Shown piece after piece: positions 1 to 8,247 of a stretch of DNA of 64,000 bases. Position 1 is the stretch's first letter; each line of letters begins with the position of its first letter. The stretch is from assembly GCF_030161115.1 (NCBI RefSeq), contig NZ_BSPQ01000016.1, positions 154,715 through 218,714 on the forward strand. The letters run 5' to 3'. Both the position numbers and the translations under genes were made by a program. The DNA is from Psychromonas marina. Its GTDB lineage: Bacteria > Pseudomonadota > Gammaproteobacteria > Enterobacterales > Psychromonadaceae. The notes below the pieces were generated by a model that was given only the letters and a program-made list of their open reading frames with translations, made no database searches and was not told where the DNA came from.

Positions 1-32
1 GTAGAGTAAAAAACCAAGCCATATTTATATAT

Positions 33-108
33 GGGCCGTTAGCTCAGTTGGTAGAGCAGTGGACTTTTAATCCATTTGTCGAAGGTTCAAATCCTTCACG
101 GCCCACCA
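33..108 (+). tRNA. tRNA-Lys (UUU)
   Basis: A complete 76-nt tRNA cloverleaf with an encoded CCA end. The acceptor arms GGGCCGT and ACGGCCC pair, the anticodon loop is CTTTTAA (anticodon TTT, lysine), and the T loop is TTCAAAT. It is the first of three identical copies. In E. coli lysine tRNA genes also lie just upstream of nadA, so the synteny supports the call. Confidence 0.97.
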
Positions 109-153
109 CTTTTCTTAAAGTGAATATGTATAAATAGAAAGACCCATAATTTT

Positions 154-213
154 GGGAGGTTCATTTGGTAGAGCCATTGTTGCACTTTTAATTTAAAGGC
201 GTATCAAGAACTA
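154..213 (+). pseudogene. Decayed tRNA-Lys copy
   Basis: Between the first and second tRNA-Lys genes lies a stretch that still aligns with them. It keeps TTGGTAGAGC of the D arm and ACTTTTAAT of the anticodon loop, but the acceptor and T arms no longer pair. It is probably a fourth copy of the array that lost function. Limits are approximate. Confidence 0.6.
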
Positions 214-236
214 AAATCAAAACCATATTTATTTAT

Positions 237-312
237 GGGCCGTTAGCTCAGTTGGTAGAGCAGTGGACTTTTAATCCATTTGTCGAAGGTTCAAATCCTT
301 CACGGCCCACCA
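237..312 (+). tRNA. tRNA-Lys (UUU)
   Basis: Identical in sequence to the copy at 33-108, including the encoded CCA and the TTT anticodon. It is preceded by the same short AT-rich hairpin-like leader (CCATATTTAT followed by TATGG) seen before each copy, which suggests the array grew by duplication of leader and gene together. Confidence 0.97.
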
Positions 313-320
313 CTTCTTTT

Positions 321-375
321 AGTTGTTAGCTGTTAGCTGTCAGTTATTAGTAAAGTCAAAAAATAGATAGACCAT
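321..375 (+). repeat. Short intergenic repeat (AGCTGTCAG type)
   Basis: The spacer between the second and third tRNA-Lys contains a TTAGCTGTTAGCTGTCAG stretch followed by AGTAAAGTCAAAA and ACCATA. A closely similar sequence follows clpA at 44800-44852. This indicates a dispersed intergenic repeat; no coding potential or known family is recognised. Confidence 0.45.
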
Positions 376-385
376 ATTTATATAT

Positions 386-461
386 GGGCCGTTAGCTCAG
401 TTGGTAGAGCAGTGGACTTTTAATCCATTTGTCGAAGGTTCAAATCCTTCACGGCCCACCA
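386..461 (+). tRNA. tRNA-Lys (UUU)
   Basis: Third identical copy of the lysine tRNA, complete with CCA end. The nadA reading frame begins about 110 bp downstream. Three identical genes in tandem probably meet the high lysine codon demand of an AT-rich genome (inference). Confidence 0.97.
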
Positions 462-570
462 CTTATCAGATTTACATCTTATTCAATTCCCCTTAATAAA
501 TTTTATTCTATACACATTCGTTTACTGAATTGTTATAATCTTGTTCTATTTTAATATCGAAGAGTCGATG

Positions 571-1629
571 ATGAGCAAATTATCTCCCCTTGTTGGATCA
601 GATTATCCATTTCCCCCAAAACCGATTGTATTATCAACACAAGAAAAAACAGACTATAAAGCAAAAATAAAACAGCTGTTAATTGAAAAAGATGCCGTAT
701 TAGTTGCTCACTACTATACCGATCCTGAAATTCAGGCTTTAGCAGAAGAAACAGGTGGTTATGTTGCCGATTCTTTAGAAATGGCACGTTTTGGGCGTGA
801 TCATAAAGCCAAAACCTTAATTATTGCCGGCGTTCGCTTCATGGGCGAAACTGCTAAAATTCTAACACCTAATAAAACTGTGCTAATGCCTGAACTTGAA
901 GCGACCTGCTCGCTAGATGTAGGTTGTCCTATCGAGTCATTCAGTGACTTTTGTGACCAACATCCAGACCGCACAGTGGTAGTTTATGCAAATACTTCTG
1001 CAGCGGTTAAAGCACGTGCCGACTGGGTTGTAACGTCTAGTATTGCGCTGGAGATCGTTGAGCATCTAGACAGTGAAGACAAAAAAATCATTTGGGGACC
1101 GGATCGCCATTTAGGTAGCTATATTGAAAAGCAAACTAAAGCCGACATGATCATGTGGCAAGGTGATTGTATTGTGCATGATGAGTTTAAAGCCGTTGCA
1201 CTGCGTGATATGAAAGCACTTTACCCTGATGCTGCTATTTTAGTTCATCCTGAGTCACCACAAAGTGTGGTTGAGTTAGCTGATGTTGTTGGTTCAACCA
1301 GTCAATTAATCAATGCAGCAAAAACATTACCGAATAAACAACTTATTGTTGCAACAGATACGGGTATCTTTTACAAGATGCAACAAGTCTGTCCGGATAA
1401 AGAGATATTTGCGGCACCAACAGCCGGAGAGGGCGCAACGTGTCGTAGCTGTGCACATTGTCCTTGGATGGCTATGAATGGCTTAAAAGCGATTTATAAC
1501 GCGTTAACAGATGCTACAGGCCATGAAGTCGATGTAGATGAAAATGTAGCTAAAGGTGCACTAGTATCATTAGACCGCATGCTTGATTTTGCAGCAGAAC
1601 AACAACTTAAAGTTAAAGGCAACGCTTAG
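571..1629 (+). CDS. nadA: Quinolinate synthase NadA
   Basis: Condenses iminoaspartate with dihydroxyacetone phosphate to quinolinate in de novo NAD synthesis; a cytosolic 4Fe-4S enzyme. The 352-aa product closely resembles E. coli NadA. It has the [11 protein letters not shown] segment, the three expected cluster cysteines (in [16 protein letters not shown] and the [10 protein letters not shown] motif near residue 290) and the GEGATCRSC signature. The frame is open from a TTG at 541, but the homologous N-terminus begins at the tandem ATGs at 568/571, preceded by GAAGAG; I choose 571. It stands alone after the tRNA-Lys array, as in enterics. Confidence 0.96.
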   Translation: MSKLSPLVGSDYPFPPKPIVLSTQEKTDYKAKIKQLLIEKDAVLVAHYYTDPEIQALAEETGGYVADSLEMARFGRDHKAKTLIIAGVRFMGETAKILTPNKTVLMPELEATCSLDVGCPIESFSDFCDQHPDRTVVVYANTSAAVKARADWVVTSSIALEIVEHLDSEDKKIIWGPDRHLGSYIEKQTKADMIMWQGDCIVHDEFKAVALRDMKALYPDAAILVHPESPQSVVELADVVGSTSQLINAAKTLPNKQLIVATDTGIFYKMQQVCPDKEIFAAPTAGEGATCRSCAHCPWMAMNGLKAIYNALTDATGHEVDVDENVAKGALVSLDRMLDFAAEQQLKVKGNA

Positions 1630-1748
1630 CTTAGCAGCTTGATTGGTTTGCTAATGAATTGCTACTGGTTTTACAAGCAATTCATTAGCAGAGTCCATGA
1701 ATACCCTGTATGATAGCTCCTTTTGAATTTAAATAGATAAGAGACAAT

Positions 1749-2234
1749 ATGATCACCAATGATGTTTTACGACGTGTACGTTACGCACTACAACTAAACG
1801 ATAAAAAAATGTTAGAAATTTTTGCATCGGTTGATAATGCAATTGATGAAAATTACCTACACAGCATCATGGAGAAAGAGGGTGAAGAGAACTTCGTTTT
1901 CTGTCGCGATAGTCTTTTATCTTTGTTCTTAGATGGCTTAATCAATGAGAAACGTGGTAAAAAAGAGGGTTCAAGCCCTGTTATTTTACCTGCAAAAGCG
2001 ATCTTAAGTAATAATGACATTCTGCGTAAATTACGCATAGCATTGAACTTTAAAGAAGATGATATGTTGAATGCACTTGCTTCAGCTGAGTTCCCTGTTT
2101 CTAAATCTGAATTATCTGCCTTGTTCCGTAAGCGCGATCACCGTAACTATAAAGAGTGTGGTGACCAATTATTACGTAACTTCTTAAACGGTATTACAGA
2201 ACGTTTTCGTGGTACAAGTGGTAAAGATGCATAA
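1749..2234 (+). CDS. yehS: DUF1456 family protein (YehS-like)
   Basis: A 161-aa cytosolic protein built of two copies of one roughly 70-residue module. Each begins with ND-LR-RxALxxxxxxML (at about residues 4 and 88) and ends with a conserved FLNG or FLDG helix. This is the DUF1456 arrangement of E. coli YehS, whose function is unknown. The start is supported by AAGAGAC just upstream. A strong terminator follows. It is the last backbone gene before the island. Confidence 0.85.
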   Translation: MITNDVLRRVRYALQLNDKKMLEIFASVDNAIDENYLHSIMEKEGEENFVFCRDSLLSLFLDGLINEKRGKKEGSSPVILPAKAILSNNDILRKLRIALNFKEDDMLNALASAEFPVSKSELSALFRKRDHRNYKECGDQLLRNFLNGITERFRGTSGKDA

Positions 2235-2257
2235 GTTTATTTAACTTATGGGTATAA

Positions 2258-2286
2258 AAAAACGAGCAATTGCTCGTTTTTTTTGG
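2258..2286 (+). terminator. Rho-independent terminator after yehS
   Basis: Perfect hairpin ACGAGCAATTGCTCGT followed by a run of T, with a matching A-run before it, so it may act in both directions. It closes the yehS transcript about 25 bp after the stop codon. Confidence 0.9.
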
Positions 2287-2497
2287 CTTTAAATTTTGTT
2301 TCTTTTAATCTTCAGTCTTATCTTTGAATTCAGATTATATCCACCAAAAACAAATAAAACTAGTGAGTGAGTGAGTAAGATCTAAGGCATAATGGGCCTT
2401 TCGATTGTTTGAATTGCCAATAATCCATTACAAAAAAATACCATTTTGTAAGCGTAAGGAGTTTAAGTAAATATTTAAGGTCTTTTTAACCTAAAAT

Positions 2498-2508
2498 CCT
2501 TTACAAAA
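2498..2508 (+). repeat. Candidate left terminal inverted repeat
   Basis: CCTTTACAAAA, an exact 11-bp match, in inverted orientation, to the sequence at 26688-26698 outside the recombinase operon. No other function is evident in this non-coding stretch. Confidence 0.45.
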
Positions 2509-2624
2509 ATAGCCACCTTGCCATTCTGGATTCTAAGGTACTCATTGGGTCTCTCGCCAGTATCTATTGCCGATTGAGAGTAAAATTTTAGCCTTTTAAG
2601 CTCATTTGTAAACAACTAATATTA

Positions 2625-2696
2625 TAAAGGGGCACATTGCGAGTTAGAAAATCAACTTTCAATTGATGAAAATTCAAGATTACAAACCCGGCCCTT
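2625..2696 (+). repeat. Cargo-boundary repeat, copy 1 (partial)
   Basis: Contains AAAGGGGCAC, then TTGCGAGTTAGAAAATC, then a 45-bp tail that aligns with the tail of the copy at 4258-4376. Box A is reduced to CTAATATTATA. It lies beside the decayed helicase fragment at 2703-2933. Confidence 0.7.
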
Positions 2697-2702
2697 AATA
2701 GT

Positions 2703-2933
2703 TTAACTGGGTAGGTATGCTTCTACATAACGTAATCGCCTATGTCCATGCTTTCGACTTCCTTTGACTAACCAATGCTGACCGATAGTTGGTTTTGCTG
2801 GCAATGTGTCAGGCTCTACCTTTATAGTGACGCAATATTTACCGCTGTTGGCTCTGTAAAAATTTTTCTTTAACGGAGTACCGCTGAATATCACCATCTT
2901 TGATTAGGTGTAGGGGATACTGGTGACGTGCAT
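2703..2933 (-). pseudogene. Decayed N-terminus of a RecD2-like helicase
   Basis: Reading the minus strand from an ATG at 2933, the translation matches the first ~76 residues of the intact helicase gene at 18269-20443: HVTSIPY against RVTSIPY, KMVIFSG against KLVIFSG, then GKYCVTIK and PTIGQHWLVKG. There is an in-frame stop after residue 9. A frameshift follows the KG-R segment, after which DIGDYVM and KHTYP continue the homology in another frame with a stop. Everything beyond is missing. This is a dead remnant of a second copy of the island helicase. Confidence 0.85.
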
Positions 2934-2959
2934 TTGGTCAACAGGCTGTTGACCAAATG
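2931..2959. repeat. Perfect inverted repeat, 12-bp arms
   Basis: CATTTGGTCAAC, a 5-bp spacer, then GTTGACCAAATG: a perfect palindrome beginning exactly at the ATG of the decayed helicase fragment. A second small hairpin (TTCCATTTTGGAA) follows at once. It could be a recombination scar, a protein-binding site or a terminator; no T-tract is present. Confidence 0.7.
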
Positions 2960-3048
2960 TTCCATTTTGGAACAATTGGTGGGTATCGGTCATTTGTGCA
3001 GATGTGTTTACACAATTAGGAATTTGCATATTTTGAACTTTGGTTGCT

Positions 3049-3124
3049 GTGTTGTGGCTAAGTAATTTTGGCTATAAGTTTGTAGTTTTCTAAGTCGGAA
3101 AGGGGCACATTGAGAGGTAGGTTA
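3049..3124 (+). repeat. Cargo-boundary repeat, copy 2
   Basis: Box A GTTGTGGCTAAGTAAT, about 20 bp of spacer, then TTCTAAGTCGGAAAGGGGCACATTGAGAGG. It lies upstream of the zinc-ribbon gene at 3381. The remaining 250 bp up to that gene show nothing recognisable apart from room for a promoter. Confidence 0.8.
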
Positions 3125-3380
3125 TTTAGCCTGCTCTACAGTATTAATTCAATTTACTTGGCTCGATTTCAGGGAATTATGAGCGTAACTTTATTTAAAC
3201 TAATACAGTTAAGCTACTTAGATATTCAACTTCACAACTTCTTCTAACGAGATTCTGTTCCTAAATCACTTAGTGTAGATAACCTTCACTAAACCAGCAC
3301 GTTCTGATTGACCAACTTTTTCTAATGTAAGACACTGACGTAATTCGGGTTTTAAAGCAATCATTAGGTACGATATTTGT

Positions 3381-4253
3381 ATGAAAAGGAAAGAACAATT
3401 AAAAGAACTTGCAGCTTTTAGCGGTACTACCTCTAAATGCCCTTATTGCGACTTTGGACTGGAGAAAATACCTAAACGTAAAGCGAAGTGTAAATCTTGT
3501 AAGAAGTTCATATATCCTAGAAAAGAACCATTATCTGGCGACCAACGCCTATACCGTGAGGGTGATTTATTTCTGTTAGAAGAACTAAAAGCGTTAGCAG
3601 ATGGTTGGTGGAACGACTGGTATGAGAGTAATAAAGGTGTACTGAGCGCACGTAAATATTTAGCAAACGAATGGAACATGGATGAAGTAAATGTGTCAAT
3701 TGCGGATGCAAGATGGAGAGAGTCGCACACTGATTTAGATGCTGCCATCGAAAAACAAGATTGGGATAAAGTTTATTCGGCCTATGAGAATATTTTAAGG
3801 CAAGTACAGCGCGAGAAAAGCCAAGATAAGACACCGTTAGCTGAGTTAATTGCAGGGTTTATGGTCACTGGCTATGGCCGTAATTGGATAATAGGTGGTT
3901 GCAAGATGGATCACCGAATAGGTCGCCCCCAGTTTATGCTAATTGATCAACTTACTACAGAGCCAGATAATGTTTATAATTTAATTAAAGATACTCATAC
4001 AGCTAAAAGTCATTGTCATTTGTTAGATATATCGTTAGATACAATCATTAAGCGCTATAAAGCTGAATTACAGAGAGAAGCTGAATTACAGAAAGAATTT
4101 AAGCGTGATGGAAGTTCAGACGTAATTGTCGAAGTCAACTTAAACCCAACAGTAAATACTGCTCTACCTAAGCCCAAGAAAACTAGAGCATCTAATTTTT
4201 GGATACTCATAGTCGTATTTGCTGTGTTAGGTGCACTAGCTTTAGGCACCTAG
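3381..4253 (+). CDS. Zinc-ribbon, tail-anchored membrane protein of unknown function
   Basis: I do not recognise this 290-aa protein. It opens with a zinc ribbon (CPYC at 20-23, CKSC at 37-40), followed by a helical region rich in Trp and charged residues (60-160), a basic/acidic helix (about 225-245) and one hydrophobic segment near the C-terminus (about 270-288). This suggests a tail-anchored inner-membrane protein facing the cytosol. The ATG follows a weak ribosome site. Boundary repeats lie on both sides (3049-3124 and 4258-4376), so gene plus repeat looks like one exchangeable module. A role in defence is conceivable from its surroundings only. Confidence 0.75.
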   Translation: MKRKEQLKELAAFSGTTSKCPYCDFGLEKIPKRKAKCKSCKKFIYPRKEPLSGDQRLYREGDLFLLEELKALADGWWNDWYESNKGVLSARKYLANEWNMDEVNVSIADARWRESHTDLDAAIEKQDWDKVYSAYENILRQVQREKSQDKTPLAELIAGFMVTGYGRNWIIGGCKMDHRIGRPQFMLIDQLTTEPDNVYNLIKDTHTAKSHCHLLDISLDTIIKRYKAELQREAELQKEFKRDGSSDVIVEVNLNPTVNTALPKPKKTRASNFWILIVVFAVLGALALGT

Positions 4254-4257
4254 TCAT

Positions 4258-4376
4258 TGTTGTGGCTAAGTAATATTGGTCACATTTTTATAGGTTTCTA
4301 AAGCGCAAAGGGGCACAAAGCGCCTTAGAAAATAAACTTACAATCAATGAAGTTCAAAATTAAAGACCTGGCCCTA
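4258..4376 (+). repeat. Cargo-boundary repeat, copy 3 (best hairpin)
   Basis: Starts 5 bp after the stop codon of the preceding gene. Box A is GTTGTGGCTAAGTAATATTGG; the hairpin is TTTCTAAAGCGC (4295-4306), loop AAAGGGGCACAAA, then GCGCCTTAGAAA (4320-4331), with 11 of 12 pairs. A 45-bp tail shared with copy 1 follows. There is no T-tract, so it is not a typical terminator. The next 210 bp are AT-rich and probably hold the promoter of the SIR2 gene. Confidence 0.85.
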
Positions 4377-4590
4377 TTATTCCCTTTGGAATGAAATAAC
4401 CCACTTATTGATAACTGCCAACCTAATTTTCATGTAATAAATAGCTCACAAGATTCCATTATTATCATCAGTTAAACACTACTAATGGGTTATTTACTAG
4501 AATTAGAGATAAAGTCACTTTTAAAAATAAATTTCTGAGTAAAATATCAATATGTTTCTTTTTAAATATTTTTGAATTACGGGAAAAATA

Positions 4591-7212
4591 ATGGATTATG
4601 CAAGATTAAAAAAAGAGTTAGGACATAAAGAAAGAACTGTTGATGATCTTATTTCTTACATTGGTACTAAGACAAATGAGCATGTCCCAAATTATAGTTT
4701 GTTATTAGGAGCTGGTGCTTCATTCACTTCAGGAATAAAAACTGGAATTAACTTAGTTTCTGGATGGAGAGAAGAAGTTTATAAACATCTTTGTCCAGAA
4801 GAAGAATATGAAGGGTATGAAGAGTTTAAAGCCAAAGACTTTTTAATAAAAAACTACAGTAATTGGTATAACTTATCAAATGAGTACTCATCACTGTTTG
4901 AATATAAGTTTGATCTTCCGAGCCAACGAAGAAGATTTGTGGAGCAAGAAGTTGATGGTCATTTGCCATCAATAGGTTATTCATATTTAGTCTCTTTAAC
5001 AACTAACAGATTTTTTGATACGATCTACACAACAAATTTTGATGATCTTTTAAACGAGGCTTTTTACCAATTTTCTCAAGTACGCCCATTAGTGTGTGCT
5101 CATGATTCATCGCTACAAAGTATATCTGTTAACTCATCACGGCCTAAAATTATCAAGTTACATGGTGATTATTTATTTGATGATATAAAAAGTACCCTTA
5201 GAGAAACTGAATCTTTAGAAAATAATATCAAGAATAAATTCACTCAATTCTCGAAAGAATATGGATTAATCATTATTGGTTATGCTGGAAATGATCGTTC
5301 TGTAATGGATGTTATTAATTTTCTTTTAAAATCAGAAGAGTATTTAAATAATGGTGTTTATTGGTGTTTAAGAGAAGGTGATTATATTAATCCCGAACTT
5401 ACTAAACTTCTTTGGAAAGATAAAGTTTACTTCATCAAAATAAGTGGTTTTGACGAAGTTATGGCTGAAATGCACTACAAACTAAAAAGAGAATTATCAT
5501 TAGATGATAATTTTACCAATTCCAAGAAAGAAGCAATTATTTCTTCATTTACTGAGGATGAATATAGACTTTCTGAAAAATCAGAATATATTTCTTCTGA
5601 CATAAAGCAATTGACTAAACATAAAAATAGTATGGATATATCTCATTTGATTAGGGAGCTTAATGAGAAAGAATTCAATGGTTCTGAAGAAGACTTTAAA
5701 ACATTTTTAAGCCTAGATAGATTAGTCCAAGAAAAAAATTATATAGAAGCTACTAACATAATTAAAAGTAGAGTGGACAAACCTGAAAATATAAAATCAA
5801 AAGGTGTATATCTTAAAAAATTAATTCTAATTTACAAAGCTCAAGACAAAATTCAGGAAGCATTAAGTTTATGTGATGAACTAATTGAATTAGATCCATT
5901 TGAGGTTAGAAGTTTAATATTCAAATCTGAAATTTTTAAAAACATGACAGAAAGATGTAAATTTATTGAGGGTTTCCAAACAAAATTTAACAGTAACTAT
6001 CAATTTCATAATTATCTTTTAACAAATGCAATTGATGAATTCCATTATACAAAAACTGATAGCGTTTTTAGTCTTGATTTTTTATTGCAAACGGCAGATA
6101 GGAGTCTTCAATTAGAGCCAAGTCTAAATAATATATCTTGGCTATTTAAACTCGATTTGTTGAACTTAAAATTTAACGATAGGTTAGACAAAAAAGTTAA
6201 AAAAGAAAAAGAAAAAGAAATTGAAAATCATTTAGAAAAAGCTAAATCCATCAATGATCAGCATATGAGATATCTTAAAATGTCATTGCATTCATCAGTT
6301 ATTAACAATGATTATAAGAATATAAAAAATATTTTTGATATTCTCTTGAACATTTATATAACGTCATCTAAAGGAAAAAAAAGGAAATTACTTTCTCTAA
6401 TATGTGAAGAATATCCATCACTTGTCGATCATAAGAATAATGAATCATTTTATTCCGATTGGAGTAATTTTATTGATAGTGACTTAATTAAAAAAATACC
6501 TAAAAATGAAGAGCTAGCTTCATTATTAATCAATAAAGCTCAATATTATCTTATGATTGAAAAAGATGAAGAGAAGTCTTTAAAATTCTTAAAATTAGCC
6601 ATGATGCATTCTGACGCCTCAGATTATGCTAGTACAATAATAAACTCTTTTTTAAATCTTTCTAATAATTATGATGAGGCATATACATTTTTAAATAAGA
6701 TAAAAGACGAAATTAAAAAGCGAGTCTATTATTCATTAAAATCAAACATACTTCTTGCAGAATCTTTATTTGATAAAGCGGAGGAATCTTTAGATAAATC
6801 ATATCAATATGGATTATCTCATACTAATTATTTAACAAAAGGGACCTTTTTAAATTTAATGGCACAGCGATATACTAAGGTAATAAGTATGGTTGATTCG
6901 AATATAGATAAAATTGAAGATCAACAAGATCAAGATATTCTTACAATAAATAAAGAGTTAGCTTATAAAAAGCTACACGATAAACTTAATGATAAGGTGA
7001 CAGCTCGTAATATTATTTCAAGAGGATTAACTAAACATTTAACCTTAGCTGCTCATTGCTTATTAGATAATGAGATAGATATAAAAAGATTAATAAAGCA
7101 GTCTATTGATAATGATTATACAAGTTTATATCAATTTAAATCATGGCCAGTTATTCCTGAAAAATATTTATCTGGCTACTTAAATAAAAAAACAGAGCTT
7201 AAGTTAGCATAA
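4591..7212 (+). CDS. SIR2-domain protein, probable anti-phage NADase
   Basis: An 873-aa protein with an N-terminal SIR2_2-type domain: GAGAS at 40-44, YTTNFDDLL at 146-154, KLHGD at 189-193 and IGYAGNDRS at 229-237. Proteins of this class (for example DSR and other SIR2 defence proteins) deplete NAD+ when they sense phage. From about residue 370 to the end it is helical and TPR-like, the usual sensor or oligomerisation part. It stands alone, with boundary repeat copy 3 upstream. Its codon use is far more AT-rich than the backbone, a sign of transfer. The SIR2 assignment is firm from the motifs; the defence role and NADase activity are inferred from the family. Confidence 0.82.
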   Translation: MDYARLKKELGHKERTVDDLISYIGTKTNEHVPNYSLLLGAGASFTSGIKTGINLVSGWREEVYKHLCPEEEYEGYEEFKAKDFLIKNYSNWYNLSNEYSSLFEYKFDLPSQRRRFVEQEVDGHLPSIGYSYLVSLTTNRFFDTIYTTNFDDLLNEAFYQFSQVRPLVCAHDSSLQSISVNSSRPKIIKLHGDYLFDDIKSTLRETESLENNIKNKFTQFSKEYGLIIIGYAGNDRSVMDVINFLLKSEEYLNNGVYWCLREGDYINPELTKLLWKDKVYFIKISGFDEVMAEMHYKLKRELSLDDNFTNSKKEAIISSFTEDEYRLSEKSEYISSDIKQLTKHKNSMDISHLIRELNEKEFNGSEEDFKTFLSLDRLVQEKNYIEATNIIKSRVDKPENIKSKGVYLKKLILIYKAQDKIQEALSLCDELIELDPFEVRSLIFKSEIFKNMTERCKFIEGFQTKFNSNYQFHNYLLTNAIDEFHYTKTDSVFSLDFLLQTADRSLQLEPSLNNISWLFKLDLLNLKFNDRLDKKVKKEKEKEIENHLEKAKSINDQHMRYLKMSLHSSVINNDYKNIKNIFDILLNIYITSSKGKKRKLLSLICEEYPSLVDHKNNESFYSDWSNFIDSDLIKKIPKNEELASLLINKAQYYLMIEKDEEKSLKFLKLAMMHSDASDYASTIINSFLNLSNNYDEAYTFLNKIKDEIKKRVYYSLKSNILLAESLFDKAEESLDKSYQYGLSHTNYLTKGTFLNLMAQRYTKVISMVDSNIDKIEDQQDQDILTINKELAYKKLHDKLNDKVTARNIISRGLTKHLTLAAHCLLDNEIDIKRLIKQSIDNDYTSLYQFKSWPVIPEKYLSGYLNKKTELKLA

Positions 7213-7579
7213 TTATTATAGTTTTTTCTTCTGCATGAGAGTGTGTTGATAGGGGGGGAGCTAATTAGACTTTAAGTCCGAAAAAGTTACAAATCGACTT
7301 ATAGTTTTTATCTCCTCTAAAACATAACCAACTTTACTAAACTACTACAAATGGTGCATAGCTATCACAAGACATTGAACAATCTTTGTCAGGCTCGCCC
7401 TACAAGGTGTTGCTTGCTTTTGGTGGGCTTCAACTCTAGCTGTTAGTTTACCGTTTAACAGTATGACCGAAGCACTAAAAATGCCAATGGGGTCGTGTCT
7501 TGCCTTTTGTCTTTTCAAATTAATATTCATGCTAACTCGCTTTGGGGGCGTTAGCGCCCCATTAAAAAATTGTCCTTAA
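7213..7579. other. Intergenic stretch with a doubtful small ORF and GC palindrome
   Basis: A degenerate boundary-repeat-like sequence may lie at about 7232-7310 (a G7 run, then AAGTCCGAAAAAG and CGACTT). A 61-codon ORF runs on the minus strand from 7530 to 7345; it has no recognisable domain and no good ribosome site, so I do not call it as a gene. GGGGGCGTTAGCGCCCC at 7544-7560 is a strong GC hairpin followed by ATTAAAAAATTG, and could end the minus-strand recombinase transcript. Confidence 0.5.
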
Positions 7580-8176
7580 CTATGTTTCAGTCGCTTCTGA
7601 GATAGTTAAAGCATCTTCTATTTCAACACCTAAATACTCAATGGTACTTTCCAGTTTAGAGTGACCTAATAATAATTGTATTGCTCTCAGATTTTTCGTT
7701 TTAGCATAAATCAAAGATGCCTTCGTTCTCCTGAGTGAATGAGTATTATATTGAGTTATATCTAGCCCCAGCTTGTTTGCCCATTGTTTAACTATCCCTG
7801 AGTAATAGTGATAACTCATATGGTGGCCTTGTTTACGTGGGCTGGGAAATAAATAATCAGATGGAGTTAATTTTTGGTTATTTATCCAAAGGTTTAAACA
7901 TTGTTGTGTTTTCGATGTGATTTCAAATTGAACTTCACGATGTGTTTTCTTTTGTTCAATAATGGCACGAGATTGAATTAATGAGCCTGAAGATATATCA
8001 CGTACTTTGAGCCGGATTAAGTCACTAGAGCGCAACTTGCTATCAATTGCTAAGTTAAATATGACTAACTGCTCCAGTTGTTTTTCTAGTTCAAGGCGAA
8101 TTCTAATTCGCCAAATATCTTCTAATTTAAATGCTTTTTTTTGACCAACCCGTTTTCCTTTATTCCAAGCTTTCAT
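7580..8176 (-). CDS. Small tyrosine recombinase (FimB/FimE size)
   Basis: A 198-aa site-specific recombinase consisting of the catalytic domain only. The active-site residues look complete: Arg49 (in KLRSSDL), Lys77/78, His146-x-x-Arg149 (THSLRRT), His172 (LLGHSK) and Tyr181 (IEYLGV). The length matches FimB/FimE-like enzymes, which lack a separate arm-binding domain and often invert or excise nearby DNA. It is divergent from the endonuclease gene 71 bp away. I see no obvious invertible repeats next to it. It is unrelated to the three large recombinases of the island. Confidence 0.85.
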   Translation of the reverse strand: MKAWNKGKRVGQKKAFKLEDIWRIRIRLELEKQLEQLVIFNLAIDSKLRSSDLIRLKVRDISSGSLIQSRAIIEQKKTHREVQFEITSKTQQCLNLWINNQKLTPSDYLFPSPRKQGHHMSYHYYSGIVKQWANKLGLDITQYNTHSLRRTKASLIYAKTKNLRAIQLLLGHSKLESTIEYLGVEIEDALTISEATET

Positions 8177-8247
8177 AATGTTCTCCTATAATTTAGGCTT
8201 GTGATAAGTTTAGTTATTAGCTAGAGCAATTAATGAAAGGTATTTAA

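Noticed and set aside
7345-7530. 61-codon minus-strand ORF
   Set aside because: No recognisable domain or ribosome site; kept only as a note in the intergenic entry.
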